A stretch of DNA of 9,121 bases, taken from positions 1-9,121 of the forward strand of contig SXNB01000274.1 in the NCBI GenBank assembly GCA_005777205.1. The letters are read 5' to 3'. Shown in pieces: positions 1 to 5,849 of this stretch. Both the position numbers and the translations under genes were made by a program. Position 1 is the stretch's first letter. Every line of letters starts with the position of its first letter. Source of the stretch: Burkholderiales bacterium (GTDB lineage Bacteria; Pseudomonadota; Gammaproteobacteria; Burkholderiales; SG8-39). The notes beneath the pieces were generated by a model. That model was given only the letters and a program-made list of their open reading frames with translations, did no database searches and had not been told where the DNA came from.

Positions 1-85
1 CGGCGCCCAGTCCGTGCAGCCAGATGACCGCCGCGTCGGGATTGGCGCCGGTCTCTATCTCAATCGTTTCAAGTACTTGGCTCAT
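1..85 (-). CDS. Carboxylesterase (alpha/beta hydrolase), N-terminal fragment
   Basis: Only the first 28 codons are present; the gene reads leftward off the window edge. The visible protein starts MSQVLETIEIETGANPDAA and continues to IWLHGLGA. A short acidic lead, then a hydrophobic strand ending in HGLGA, is the hallmark start of the bacterial carboxylesterase/phospholipase family (esterase EstB, YpfH and acyl-protein-thioesterase relatives), where HG(L/W)G forms the oxyanion-hole loop. Known for the family: cytoplasmic serine hydrolases of short-chain esters. The Ser-Asp-His triad would lie outside the window, so activity cannot be judged. The ATG is at 85..83 and no good Shine-Dalgarno precedes it. 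A TACAAT hexamer 8-13 bases upstream suggests a very short leader. Confidence 0.8.
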   Translation of the reverse strand, partial: MSQVLETIEIETGANPDAAVIWLHGLGA

Positions 86-92
86 TCGAGCG

Positions 93-98
93 ATTGTA
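93..98 (-). promoter_or_regulatory. Putative -10 element for the carboxylesterase gene
   Basis: On the minus strand the hexamer TACAAT (one mismatch to TATAAT) sits inside GCTACAATCG and ends 7 bases before the carboxylesterase ATG. The start point expected about 7 bases downstream would fall almost on the start codon, giving a nearly leaderless message, consistent with the missing Shine-Dalgarno. No convincing -35 hexamer is seen at 16-18 bp spacing. This is a sequence match only. Confidence 0.35.
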
Positions 99-118
99 GC
101 GCGAACACGGCCCGTTCG

Positions 119-271
119 ATGGTGCTTGCGGTGGTGCTGGGCCTGCTCCTGCTGCAACTGCGCAACTTCTCGCGCATCACCATGGTGTTCCTCACCGCGC
201 TGACGCTGCTGCTCGTGCCGGGGTTGTACGCGGCTTGGTTCCGCGTCAGGAAGTCTGCGGCCACGCCCTAG
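119..271 (+). CDS. Possible small two-helix membrane protein (50 aa)
   Basis: I do not recognise a named family. From the ATG at 119 the product is 50 residues: a very hydrophobic segment (about residues 2-13), a short polar turn (QLRNFSRIT), a second hydrophobic segment (about 22-36), and a basic tail (RVRKSAATP). This looks like a small inner-membrane hairpin. The same frame is open back to an ATG at 14, but that lead would lie antisense to the carboxylesterase and reads as non-hydrophobic, so I chose the later ATG. No Shine-Dalgarno is evident. The last 26 bases overlap the 3' end of the convergent dioxygenase gene. It could be a chance frame in GC-rich DNA; the sharp hydrophobic/basic organisation is the main argument for it. 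Confidence 0.45.
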   Translation: MVLAVVLGLLLLQLRNFSRITMVFLTALTLLLVPGLYAAWFRVRKSAATP

Positions 272-1085
272 GGAACAGCGGCCCTCCGATGGCGTCGCCA
301 TCCTTCAGGCCGTGGCCCTCGATGGGTGGCGATACCGTGCCGGGGCGCTCGCTCCAGCGCACCCGCTCCCCGAGATAGCGCAAGGCCCAGGCACGGCGCC
401 GGCGGTCGAGCGCGCGATTACCGGGCGCGCCGTGCAAAGTGAGGCCGGTGAAGGCGATGACGTCGCCGGGCGCCATGTCCCAGCCGAGGAACTCGTAGCG
501 GTCGCGCTGCGCATCGATGTCCGGGACTTCCTCCACCGGCACGGCGGCGGTGTCGAACGCGGCCTCCTTGCGGAAGAACTTCGGCGCGTAGCGTTTGCCC
601 CAGCGGTGCGAGCCGCGCACGTACTCCACCGCGGTGTCCCTCGGCACCGGGTCGAGCGGCAGCCAAAACGAGGCCACGCCGTCCAGTTCGCCATCGGATT
701 GCAGCGGGTAGTAGGGGAAGTCGTGGTGCCAGGGCGTGCGCTCGAGCGTGCCCGGCTCCTTCACCAGCAGGTGATCGTGGTACCAGTTCACCCGGGTGCT
801 GGCGAGCAGCCGCGCGGCGATTGCGGGAAGGGGCGAGGCGAGCGCGGCCTTTCGGCAGGCGTCGTGCCGCTGCCAGAGCTGGAAATCGACGAAGAAACGC
901 CCAGGATTCCCGGCCGGCGTGTTGAGCCGGACCATCGGGCCGGGAGAGGCGATGTCGTCGTCCACGGCGGCGCGCAGCGCCTCGATCCAGTCGGCGTCGA
1001 AGACGCGGCGCAGGCAGATGGCTCCGTCCTCGCGGAACGCGCGCACCTGGGCGTCAGTGACCGGTTCGAGCGGCTCGCGGTTCAT
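246..1085 (-). CDS. Phytanoyl-CoA dioxygenase (PhyH) family protein
   Basis: This 279-residue protein belongs to the Fe(II)/2-oxoglutarate-dependent PhyH-like oxygenases, which hydroxylate varied small molecules in the cytoplasm; the substrate here is unknown. Visible features: an N-terminal helix-strand start (DAQVRAFREDGAICLRRVF, residues 11-29) typical of the fold; WHHD at 119-122, giving the H-x-D iron motif (H120, D122); the strand GSHRWGKR around 158-165; and APGDVIAFTGLTLHGA at 205-220, with H218 as the distal iron ligand. The RRR at 229-231, about 12 residues later, would bind 2-oxoglutarate. All catalytic residues are present and the length is usual. The ATG overlaps the mogA stop by 4 bp (ATGA), so it is the last gene of the darP operon. 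A link to molybdenum cofactor synthesis is not implied by sequence. Confidence 0.85.
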   Translation of the reverse strand: MNREPLEPVTDAQVRAFREDGAICLRRVFDADWIEALRAAVDDDIASPGPMVRLNTPAGNPGRFFVDFQLWQRHDACRKAALASPLPAIAARLLASTRVNWYHDHLLVKEPGTLERTPWHHDFPYYPLQSDGELDGVASFWLPLDPVPRDTAVEYVRGSHRWGKRYAPKFFRKEAAFDTAAVPVEEVPDIDAQRDRYEFLGWDMAPGDVIAFTGLTLHGAPGNRALDRRRRAWALRYLGERVRWSERPGTVSPPIEGHGLKDGDAIGGPLFPRAWPQTS

Positions 1086-1636
1086 GTCTTCGGGCGGAGG
1101 GCGCTCTTGGGCCGGAAGGCCTTGAGCAGCGCCTCGTCGGTCTCGAGGTAGGGGCCGCCGATGAGATCAATGCAGTAGGGCACGGCCGCGAACACGCCAT
1201 CCAGCGTTTCCTTGATGGCCTTGGGCTGGCCCGGCAAGTTGATGATCAGCGCCTGTTTCCTGACGACGGCGACCTGCCGCGACAGGATCGCGGTCGGCAC
1301 GAATTTCAGGCTCACCGCGCGCATCTGCTCGCCGAAACCGGGCATTACCTTGTCCGCGACGGCCAGCGTCGCCTCGGGCGTGACGTCGCGCTTCGCCGGC
1401 CCGGTGCCGCCGGTGGTGAGCACCAGATGGCATCCGGCCCGGTCCACGAGTTCCTTGAGCGTGGCCTCGATCACCGGTTGCTCGTCCGGGACCAGCCGTT
1501 CCTCGTAGCGGATCGCGGGCGAGGTCACGGCCTTTCCCAGCCAATCCTTGAGTGCCGGAAGCCCCTCGTCCTGGTAGACCCCGCCGGAGGCGCGGTCGCT
1601 GATGGACACCAGCCCTACAACCAGTTTCCCGCTCAT
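1082..1636 (-). CDS. mogA: Molybdopterin adenylyltransferase MogA
   Basis: MogA adenylylates molybdopterin so that molybdate can be inserted, a late step of molybdenum cofactor synthesis in the cytoplasm. The 184-residue product has the MoaB/Mog fold signatures in order: a strand VGLVSISDRAS (residues 7-17), TTGGTG at 74-79, the partner loop RDVTPEAT at 83-90 with the conserved acidic D84, and the INLPGQPKA loop at 132-140, plus a C-terminal GGPYLETDE segment. Ending with RDVTPEAT rather than the shorter MoaB form, and a length near 190-195, favour MogA over MoaB. The start codon overlaps the DUF3237 stop by 4 bp, and the mogA stop overlaps the next ATG by 4 bp, implying coupled translation. 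The product could supply cofactor to the Mo-hydroxylase whose helper genes lie at the right end. Confidence 0.93.
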   Translation of the reverse strand: MSGKLVVGLVSISDRASGGVYQDEGLPALKDWLGKAVTSPAIRYEERLVPDEQPVIEATLKELVDRAGCHLVLTTGGTGPAKRDVTPEATLAVADKVMPGFGEQMRAVSLKFVPTAILSRQVAVVRKQALIINLPGQPKAIKETLDGVFAAVPYCIDLIGGPYLETDEALLKAFRPKSALRPKT

Positions 1637-2085
1637 TTGACGACGTAGAACTCCAGTTCAACGGCCGCGGCGCGGCGCGCACCGGTGGCGATGCAAATGG
1701 TGCGATTGAGCCACGCGTACTTCGAGGCCGCGGTTTCGAACCAGGGCGTGGCGCGCATGTAGTAGAGCGCGGGATCCACGTCGTCGCCGCGCGCCAGGCG
1801 ATCCAGCACCTCGGGCGGTCCGTGGCGGTAGCCCAGGTTGTTGACGTAGATGAGCACGCCGTCCGAGGTCTCCAGCGTGTAGCGCGCGTCCAGGTAGGCG
1901 ACGCCATCGGCGCGGATCACCTGCCAGTCGGCGCCGCCGGCGAGCACTCGGCCGGAGAATTTCGGGCCGCTGAACTGGCCGCCGGTGATGCCGATGATTC
2001 GCCGCCTGCCCATCGGGGTCTGGCCCAGTTCGCGCACCGGCTCCAGCGTGACCTCGATTCGGCACAGGAATTCGGTCTCGATCAT
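1633..2085 (-). CDS. DUF3237 family protein
   Basis: The 150-residue product starts MIETEFLCRIEVTLEP and shows the DUF3237 pattern: GPKFSGRVLAGGADW (residues 40-54), then RADGVAYLDARYTLETSDG (58-76), LIYVNNLGYR (78-87) and a C-terminal strand YAWLNRTICIATG. The family is a small beta-barrel-like domain common in proteobacteria and actinobacteria; its biochemical role is not established and I infer none. The frame stays open for 65 codons upstream, but that stretch lies inside darP and has low-complexity Arg/Ala composition, so the ATG at 2085 is preferred. That ATG overlaps the darP stop by 4 bp and the gene's own stop overlaps the mogA ATG by 4 bp. No signal peptide is seen, so it is probably cytoplasmic. 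Confidence 0.85.
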   Translation of the reverse strand: MIETEFLCRIEVTLEPVRELGQTPMGRRRIIGITGGQFSGPKFSGRVLAGGADWQVIRADGVAYLDARYTLETSDGVLIYVNNLGYRHGPPEVLDRLARGDDVDPALYYMRATPWFETAASKYAWLNRTICIATGARRAAAVELEFYVVK

Positions 2086-2627
2086 GGCGCCTCCGTCTCT
2101 CCAGTGAGTGCCTCGCGCACCACGCGGAACAGTTCGCGCTGCGCGCGAGGCGGATGCGCGCCGGCGATCTCCCTGCGCGCGTTGCGGATCAGCGTCCGCA
2201 GCACCTGCATGTCGGCAGCCGGGTGCTCGCCGGCGAATTCCGTGAGCGCTGCATCGTCCCCGATGAGCCGCTCGCGCCATTGCTCGAGCTGTCTCTGTCG
2301 CGCGCGCGCCGAGGCCGATTGCCCGGCCGCCTCGGCCAGCGCGGCCCTGATCGGCGCCGGGTCCACTACCCGCATCAGCTTGCCGATGTACTGGATCTGC
2401 CGCCGCCGGGCCTCGTGGCTGGTGATGCGGCGCGCGTCGCGCAGCGCGCCGGCCAGCTTCTCGCCCAGCGGCAGCGCGTCCACGCGCACTTGCGGCAGGT
2501 CGAGCAGCGAGGCGCCGAGGTCGCGCAGCGCGGCCATGTCACGCTTGTGCTGCGACTTGCTGATGACATCCGCCGCGCCATCGTCCACGACGTCGTTACC
2601 GGGTTTGTCGCCGAATTTCTCCCTCAT
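2082..2627 (-). CDS. darP: Ribosome biogenesis factor DarP (YjgA/DUF615)
   Basis: DarP (formerly YjgA) is a dispensable assembly factor that binds late 50S ribosomal precursors. The 181-residue product matches the usual length (about 180). Family signatures are the SKSQHKRDM block (residues 23-31) followed by AALRDLG, the central RRRQIQYIGKLMR (74-86), and a charged helical C-terminus with LRTLIRNARREI. I chose the ATG at 2627, giving MREKFGDKPG, because an acidic lead before SKSQ is normal; an in-frame ATG 8 codons upstream (2651) would overlap the divergent pmbA start. No Shine-Dalgarno precedes 2627, and the shared near-palindromic -10 suggests a very short leader. It heads the darP - DUF3237 - mogA - phyH operon. 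Confidence 0.93.
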   Translation of the reverse strand: MREKFGDKPGNDVVDDGAADVISKSQHKRDMAALRDLGASLLDLPQVRVDALPLGEKLAGALRDARRITSHEARRRQIQYIGKLMRVVDPAPIRAALAEAAGQSASARARQRQLEQWRERLIGDDAALTEFAGEHPAADMQVLRTLIRNARREIAGAHPPRAQRELFRVVREALTGETEAP

Positions 2628-2634
2628 GGCACTG

Positions 2635-2643
2635 CTATGATAG
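2635..2643. promoter_or_regulatory. Putative bidirectional darP/pmbA promoter (shared -10)
   Basis: Only 22 bases separate the darP and pmbA start codons. They contain CTATGATAG, palindromic apart from its central base. Read rightward it gives an extended -10, TGCTATGAT (TATGAT at 2636-2641, one mismatch to consensus). Read leftward it gives TATCAT (2642..2637). Expected start points, 7 bases after each hexamer, are about 2648 (plus) and 2630 (minus), two to three bases before each start codon. Neither strand has a clear -35 hexamer or a Shine-Dalgarno sequence. This suggests divergent, nearly leaderless transcripts from one symmetric element; no data here prove use of either start. Confidence 0.45.
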
Positions 2644-2649
2644 CGCGCC

Positions 2650-4050
2650 ATGATTGCCGTGCTGCCCGCAATGTCCCCGAAAGCATCGAACCGGTCCGGG
2701 TCTGACGTTCGCTTCACGTACACGCCGGAGCAGTTGCGCGGCTTCGCGCGGCAGGTGCTCGAGTTTGCGCGCCGCGCCGGCGCCTCCGACTGCGAGTGCG
2801 AGGTGTCCGAAGGCAACGGACTGTCGGTCAGCGTGCGCATGGGCGCGGTCGAGACCATCGAGCACAACCGCGACAAGGGCATCGGCGTCACTGTCTACGT
2901 CGGCGAGCGCCCGGCGGCGCGCCGCGGCCACGCCAGCACCTCGGACCTCTCGCCCGGGGCGCTGGCGCAGACGGTGGAGGCGGCGATGGCGATCGCCCGG
3001 CGCACCGCAGTGGACGATTGCGCCGGTCCACCCGAAACTGGCCAACTGGCGCGCGAGCCGCGCGACCTCGACCTGTTCCATCCTTGGGCGCTCGGCACCG
3101 AGGAGGCGATCGCGCTTGGCAAGCGGGTCGAAGGTGCCGCCTTCGCGTTATCCCCGAAGATCCGCAACTCAGAGGGCGCCATGGTGTCTGCGCAGCACGG
3201 CCAGTTCGTGCTCGCCAACAGCCTGGGCTTCATGCAGGGCTACCCGACCTCCCGGCACATGCTCTCGCTTTCGGTGATCGCTGAGGACAAGGGCCTGATG
3301 CAGCGCGACGACTGGTACAGCTCGGCGCGCGTCCCGGACGCGCTCGCCGACCCGGACTCGCTCGGCCGCTACGCGGGCGAGCGTGCGCTGGCCCGGCTGC
3401 GCTCGCGCAAGATCCCGACCTGCCAGGCGCCGGTGCTGCTGGAGGCGCCGGTGGCGGCCGGGCTGATCGGGTCCTTCGTCAGCGCCGCGAGCGGCGGCAA
3501 CCTGTACCGGAAGTCCTCGTTCCTGCTCGACGCCCTGGGCCGCAAGGTGTTCGCCTCCGGGGTCCGCATCGAGGAGCGGCCTCACGAGCCCCGCGGGCTG
3601 GCGAGCTCGTCGTTCGACGATGAAGGCGTGGCGACGCGCGCCCGCACCGTGGTGGAAAAGGGCGAACTCAAGGGTTACTTCCTGGGCAGCTACTCGGCGC
3701 GTAAGCTCGGCATGAAGAGCACCGGCAGCGCCGGCGGCACGCACAATCTGGTGGTGGCCGCGAGCGGCCCCGATTTCCGCGGCATGCTGCGAAAGCTGCG
3801 TCGCGGCCTGCTGGTGACCGAACTGCTCGGCCAGGGCGTCAACCTGATCACGGGCGACTACTCGCGCGGCGCTGCCGGCTACTGGGTCGAGGGCGGCGAG
3901 ATTGCCTTCCCCGTGGAGGAGATCACCATTGCTGGGAACCTGAAGGACATGTTCCTCGGTATCGCCGCAGTGGGCAGCGACGAGGCGGTGCGCGGTTCCT
4001 ACCGCTGCGGCTCCATCCTGATCGACAACATGACCATCGCGGGCAACTGA
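2650..4050 (+). CDS. pmbA: Metalloprotease PmbA (TldE subunit)
   Basis: PmbA/TldE partners with TldD in a cytoplasmic metalloprotease that degrades unfolded small peptides and, in some species, trims modified peptide toxins such as microcin precursors. The 466-residue product (family about 450) shows the PmbA order: KGIGVTVYVGERPA at 76-89, the central SGGNLYRKSSFLLD (281-294), FDDEGVATR (322-330), then STGSAGGTHNLVV (357-369) and a C-terminal PVEEITIAGN with a final strand (GSILIDNMTIAGN). It lacks the HExxxH zinc motif that TldD carries, as expected for TldE. The ATG at 2650 has no Shine-Dalgarno; an in-frame ATG at 2671 is an alternative and would remove 7 residues outside the conserved part. 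tldD is not in the window and is presumably elsewhere. Confidence 0.93.
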   Translation: MIAVLPAMSPKASNRSGSDVRFTYTPEQLRGFARQVLEFARRAGASDCECEVSEGNGLSVSVRMGAVETIEHNRDKGIGVTVYVGERPAARRGHASTSDLSPGALAQTVEAAMAIARRTAVDDCAGPPETGQLAREPRDLDLFHPWALGTEEAIALGKRVEGAAFALSPKIRNSEGAMVSAQHGQFVLANSLGFMQGYPTSRHMLSLSVIAEDKGLMQRDDWYSSARVPDALADPDSLGRYAGERALARLRSRKIPTCQAPVLLEAPVAAGLIGSFVSAASGGNLYRKSSFLLDALGRKVFASGVRIEERPHEPRGLASSSFDDEGVATRARTVVEKGELKGYFLGSYSARKLGMKSTGSAGGTHNLVVAASGPDFRGMLRKLRRGLLVTELLGQGVNLITGDYSRGAAGYWVEGGEIAFPVEEITIAGNLKDMFLGIAAVGSDEAVRGSYRCGSILIDNMTIAGN

Positions 4051-4066
4051 ACGGACGGGGACGTAA

Positions 4067-4618
4067 ATGCGGCGAGTTGCGGTATTTTGCTTTTTATCGA
4101 TCTGCGCGGCGCTTTCTGTCGCGCAGACAGCGCAGAACACGCGCTCCCCTGACGTCATCTTCGTCCCTACGCCCCAGGAGCTGGTCGACGACATGCTCCG
4201 CCTCGCTGACGTGAAGAAGGGCGACGTGCTCTACGACCTCGGTTCCGGCGACGGCCGCATCCCGATCACGGCGGCCAGGCGCTATGGCATCCGCGCGGTT
4301 GGCATCGACATCGATCCCGACCGCATCAAGGAGGCCAACGCCAACGCGGCTAAGGCGGGCGTCACCAAGCTGGTCACCTTCCGCCAGGAGGATCTGTTCC
4401 AGGCCGGCTGGAAGGATGCCACCATCGTCACGCTCTACCTGCTGCCGGAGCTGAACCTCAAGCTGCGCCCCCGCCTGCTGAAGGAACTGGCGCCCGGCAC
4501 TCGCATCGTGTCGCACCAGTTCGACATGGGCGACTGGAAGCCGGAGAAGAAGCTCGAGATGGAAGGCCGCACGATCTACTTCTGGACTGTGCCCGGCGCG
4601 AAGCGCCCGGTCAGGTGA
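4067..4618 (+). CDS. SAM-dependent methyltransferase with apparent signal peptide
   Basis: The 183-residue product begins with a classic Sec signal: MRR, a hydrophobic core (about residues 4-16), and a likely cleavage after SVA (A19|Q20). The rest is a class I methyltransferase fold: PTPQELVDDMLRLADV (34-49), motif I YDLGSGDGR (56-64), VGIDIDPDRI (78-87) for the ribose-binding acid (D81), and EDLF (108-111) at the adenine site. The pattern P-TP-x(n)-VDDML followed by YDLGSGDGRI resembles bacterial relatives of the eukaryotic ATPSCKMT/FAM173 lysine methyltransferases; that kinship is recalled, not tested. The start has a purine-rich GGACGGGGAC about 5-14 bases upstream and follows the pmbA stop by 16 bp, so it is probably cotranscribed. 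Substrate unknown. Location outside the cytoplasm would be odd, since SAM is cytoplasmic. Confidence 0.82.
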   Translation: MRRVAVFCFLSICAALSVAQTAQNTRSPDVIFVPTPQELVDDMLRLADVKKGDVLYDLGSGDGRIPITAARRYGIRAVGIDIDPDRIKEANANAAKAGVTKLVTFRQEDLFQAGWKDATIVTLYLLPELNLKLRPRLLKELAPGTRIVSHQFDMGDWKPEKKLEMEGRTIYFWTVPGAKRPVR

Positions 4619-5093
4619 AGTTCAGGCGCTCCTCGACCAGCACGCCGTAGATCCGGATTGGCTGCCGACGCGAAATCTCGAGTTGGGTAGGGGCTCGGCG
4701 TCCAAGTTCAGGTTGTCCACCAACAGCGCGGTGCGCAGGCCGCAGGACTTGCGCCAGCGCTCCGCGGTCGCGGCGAAGCCGCCTTGGATCTGCTGCGCGG
4801 CGCGGATCGCGCGCTACGCCGAGTTGGTCGCGCTGCCGCGGCAGAACACCGACAGCATGGCGTCATGGTGCAGGCCGATCGCCTCGCTGCCCGCCTCGGC
4901 GACATCGTTGTAGAACTCGTTCGTCAGCAGGAGGACCTGCTCTGGTTCGATCACGCTCGATATCGACACCAGGCCGCGAACCTCGGTGAACAGGATGGCG
5001 CCGTCGCGCCGCTGCGGGCGCGGCTGACGCATCGAATCCCAGGGGCTGGGTCTTGGCGAAATCCGCTGGTGCTGCCATCGCCGCCGTGCTCAT
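4611..5093 (-). pseudogene. Broken class III adenylate/guanylate cyclase domain gene
   Basis: A start with GGGGAG about 8 bases upstream (ATG at 5093) gives MSTAAMAAPADFAKTQ..., then the frame changes near 5010-5030. In the next frame come GAILFTEVRGL and SSVIEPEQVLLLTNEFYND, then HHDAMLSVF. This is the order of a class III cyclase catalytic domain (FTD-RGF... then GDa...avF). A TAG at 4816..4814 interrupts this frame before RAIRAAQQIQGGFAATAERW and RTALLVDNLNLDAE. Near 4690-4710 the frame returns to the first one and ends RRQPIRIYGVLVEERLNFT at a TGA (4613..4611). The intact gene would have made about 160 residues. A metal-site Asp is Glu (FTEVRG) and the usual GD is HD, so it may have been catalytically poor before breaking. 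The end overlaps the convergent methyltransferase by 8 bp. Confidence 0.75.
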
Positions 5094-5131
5094 GCCTGCG
5101 CTCCCCGCTGGGATTGGAAGATCAGGGTACG

Positions 5132-5150
5132 GATTGCAAGAGATTGCAAG
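5132..5150. repeat. Tandem GATTGCAAG direct repeat with TTGCAA palindromes
   Basis: GATTGCAAG occurs at 5132-5140 and again at 5142-5150, a 10-bp period equal to about one helical turn. Each copy contains the palindrome TTGCAA. The pair lies in the only real gap of this strand block, between the alaX-like stop and the start of the broken cyclase gene, about 40-60 bases upstream of the latter's ATG. It could be a regulator site or part of a weak promoter (TTGCAA resembles a -35), but a chance short duplication is equally possible. Confidence 0.4.
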
Positions 5151-5156
5151 GAGGAA

Positions 5157-5849
5157 CTAGTTCACCAACGTGACGGTGACGCGCTTGTTGCGCCGGCCCT
5201 CGGAGCGGATCCGGGTCACCGCCAGGGGGCCGATCTCCGCGGTATTGGCGACATGGGTGCCGCCGCAGGCCTGCAGGTCCACCCCGGGGATCTCGAGCAG
5301 CCGGATCCGGCCGGCCCCCCTCGGCGGGGCGACGGACATGGTGCGCACAAGCTCGGGGCGCGCGTCCAGTTCGGCGTCCGTGATCCAGCTAGCCCGGGTG
5401 CCGTGGCCGGCGCGCACCAGCGCGTTGACGCCGTCCTCGATGGCTTCCTTCACCAGCTTGTCCATCTCGATGTCGAAGTCCAGGTGCGACTTGTCTTCGC
5501 CGATCCGGCCGCCGGTGACGGGCGCCTTTACTACTGCGCCCACGAGGTGCAGCGCGCTGTGGTAGCGCATCAGGCGGTGGCGGCGGTCCCAGTCGATGGC
5601 TACCTCGACCTTCGCGCCGACGGCGGGCATAACGGCGCCGGGCTCGAGCAGGTGGAGGACCGCGTCGCCGTCGCCTTTGCGGGTGTCGACGACACGAAGT
5701 CCAGAGATCGAGCCGGTGTCGCCCAATTGGCCGCCGCCAAGCGGATAGAACACCGTGCGGTCCAGTTCCACCGCGTTGTCCCGCACCGCCACGACCGTCG
5801 CCTCGCAGGCGCGCAGGTAGGCGTCATTGCGGAACAGCAGCTGGGTCAT
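5157..5849 (-). CDS. Alanyl-tRNA editing protein, AlaX type
   Basis: AlaX proteins are free-standing editing domains homologous to that of alanyl-tRNA synthetase; they hydrolyse Ser- or Gly-mischarged tRNA-Ala in the cytoplasm. The 230-residue product carries YPLGGGQLGDTG (35-46), the glycine-rich motif of AlaRS-like and AlaX-M forms, then the zinc motifs HSALH (H97, H101) and CGGTH (C195, H199), so all four ligands are present. The length fits AlaX-M, without the C-terminal C-Ala extension of the longest forms. Its ATG directly abuts the coxG TAG (TAGATG, no spacer), so it is translated as the tail of the cox block. No functional tie to CO dehydrogenase maturation is known to me; it may be a housekeeping gene caught in the operon. 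Confidence 0.9.
   Translation of the reverse strand: MTQLLFRNDAYLRACEATVVAVRDNAVELDRTVFYPLGGGQLGDTGSISGLRVVDTRKGDGDAVLHLLEPGAVMPAVGAKVEVAIDWDRRHRLMRYHSALHLVGAVVKAPVTGGRIGEDKSHLDFDIEMDKLVKEAIEDGVNALVRAGHGTRASWITDAELDARPELVRTMSVAPPRGAGRIRLLEIPGVDLQACGGTHVANTAEIGPLAVTRIRSEGRRNKRVTVTLVN

Noticed and set aside
312..1151. Long open plus-strand frame opposite the PhyH-like gene
   Set aside because: It mirrors the antisense of a recognised gene with G/C third-position bias; the product is Arg/Ala/Gly/His-rich with no recognisable domain.
1822..2640. Open plus-strand frame opposite darP and DUF3237
   Set aside because: Ser/Arg/Ala-rich shadow of two recognised genes, with no domain.
4080..4102. AT-rich patch as a promoter or terminator
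   Set aside because: It lies inside the signal-peptide codons of the methyltransferase, with no hairpin or paired hexamers, and the Phe/Leu codons explain the composition.
4067..4130. Lipoprotein signal in the methyltransferase N-terminus (LSIC)
   Set aside because: The residue before Cys is Ile, which does not fit a lipobox; an SVA Sec cleavage site fits better.
5148..5154. AAGGAGG on the plus strand resembling a strong Shine-Dalgarno
   Set aside because: No plausible plus-strand gene follows; the downstream sequence is the antisense of the alaX-like gene.
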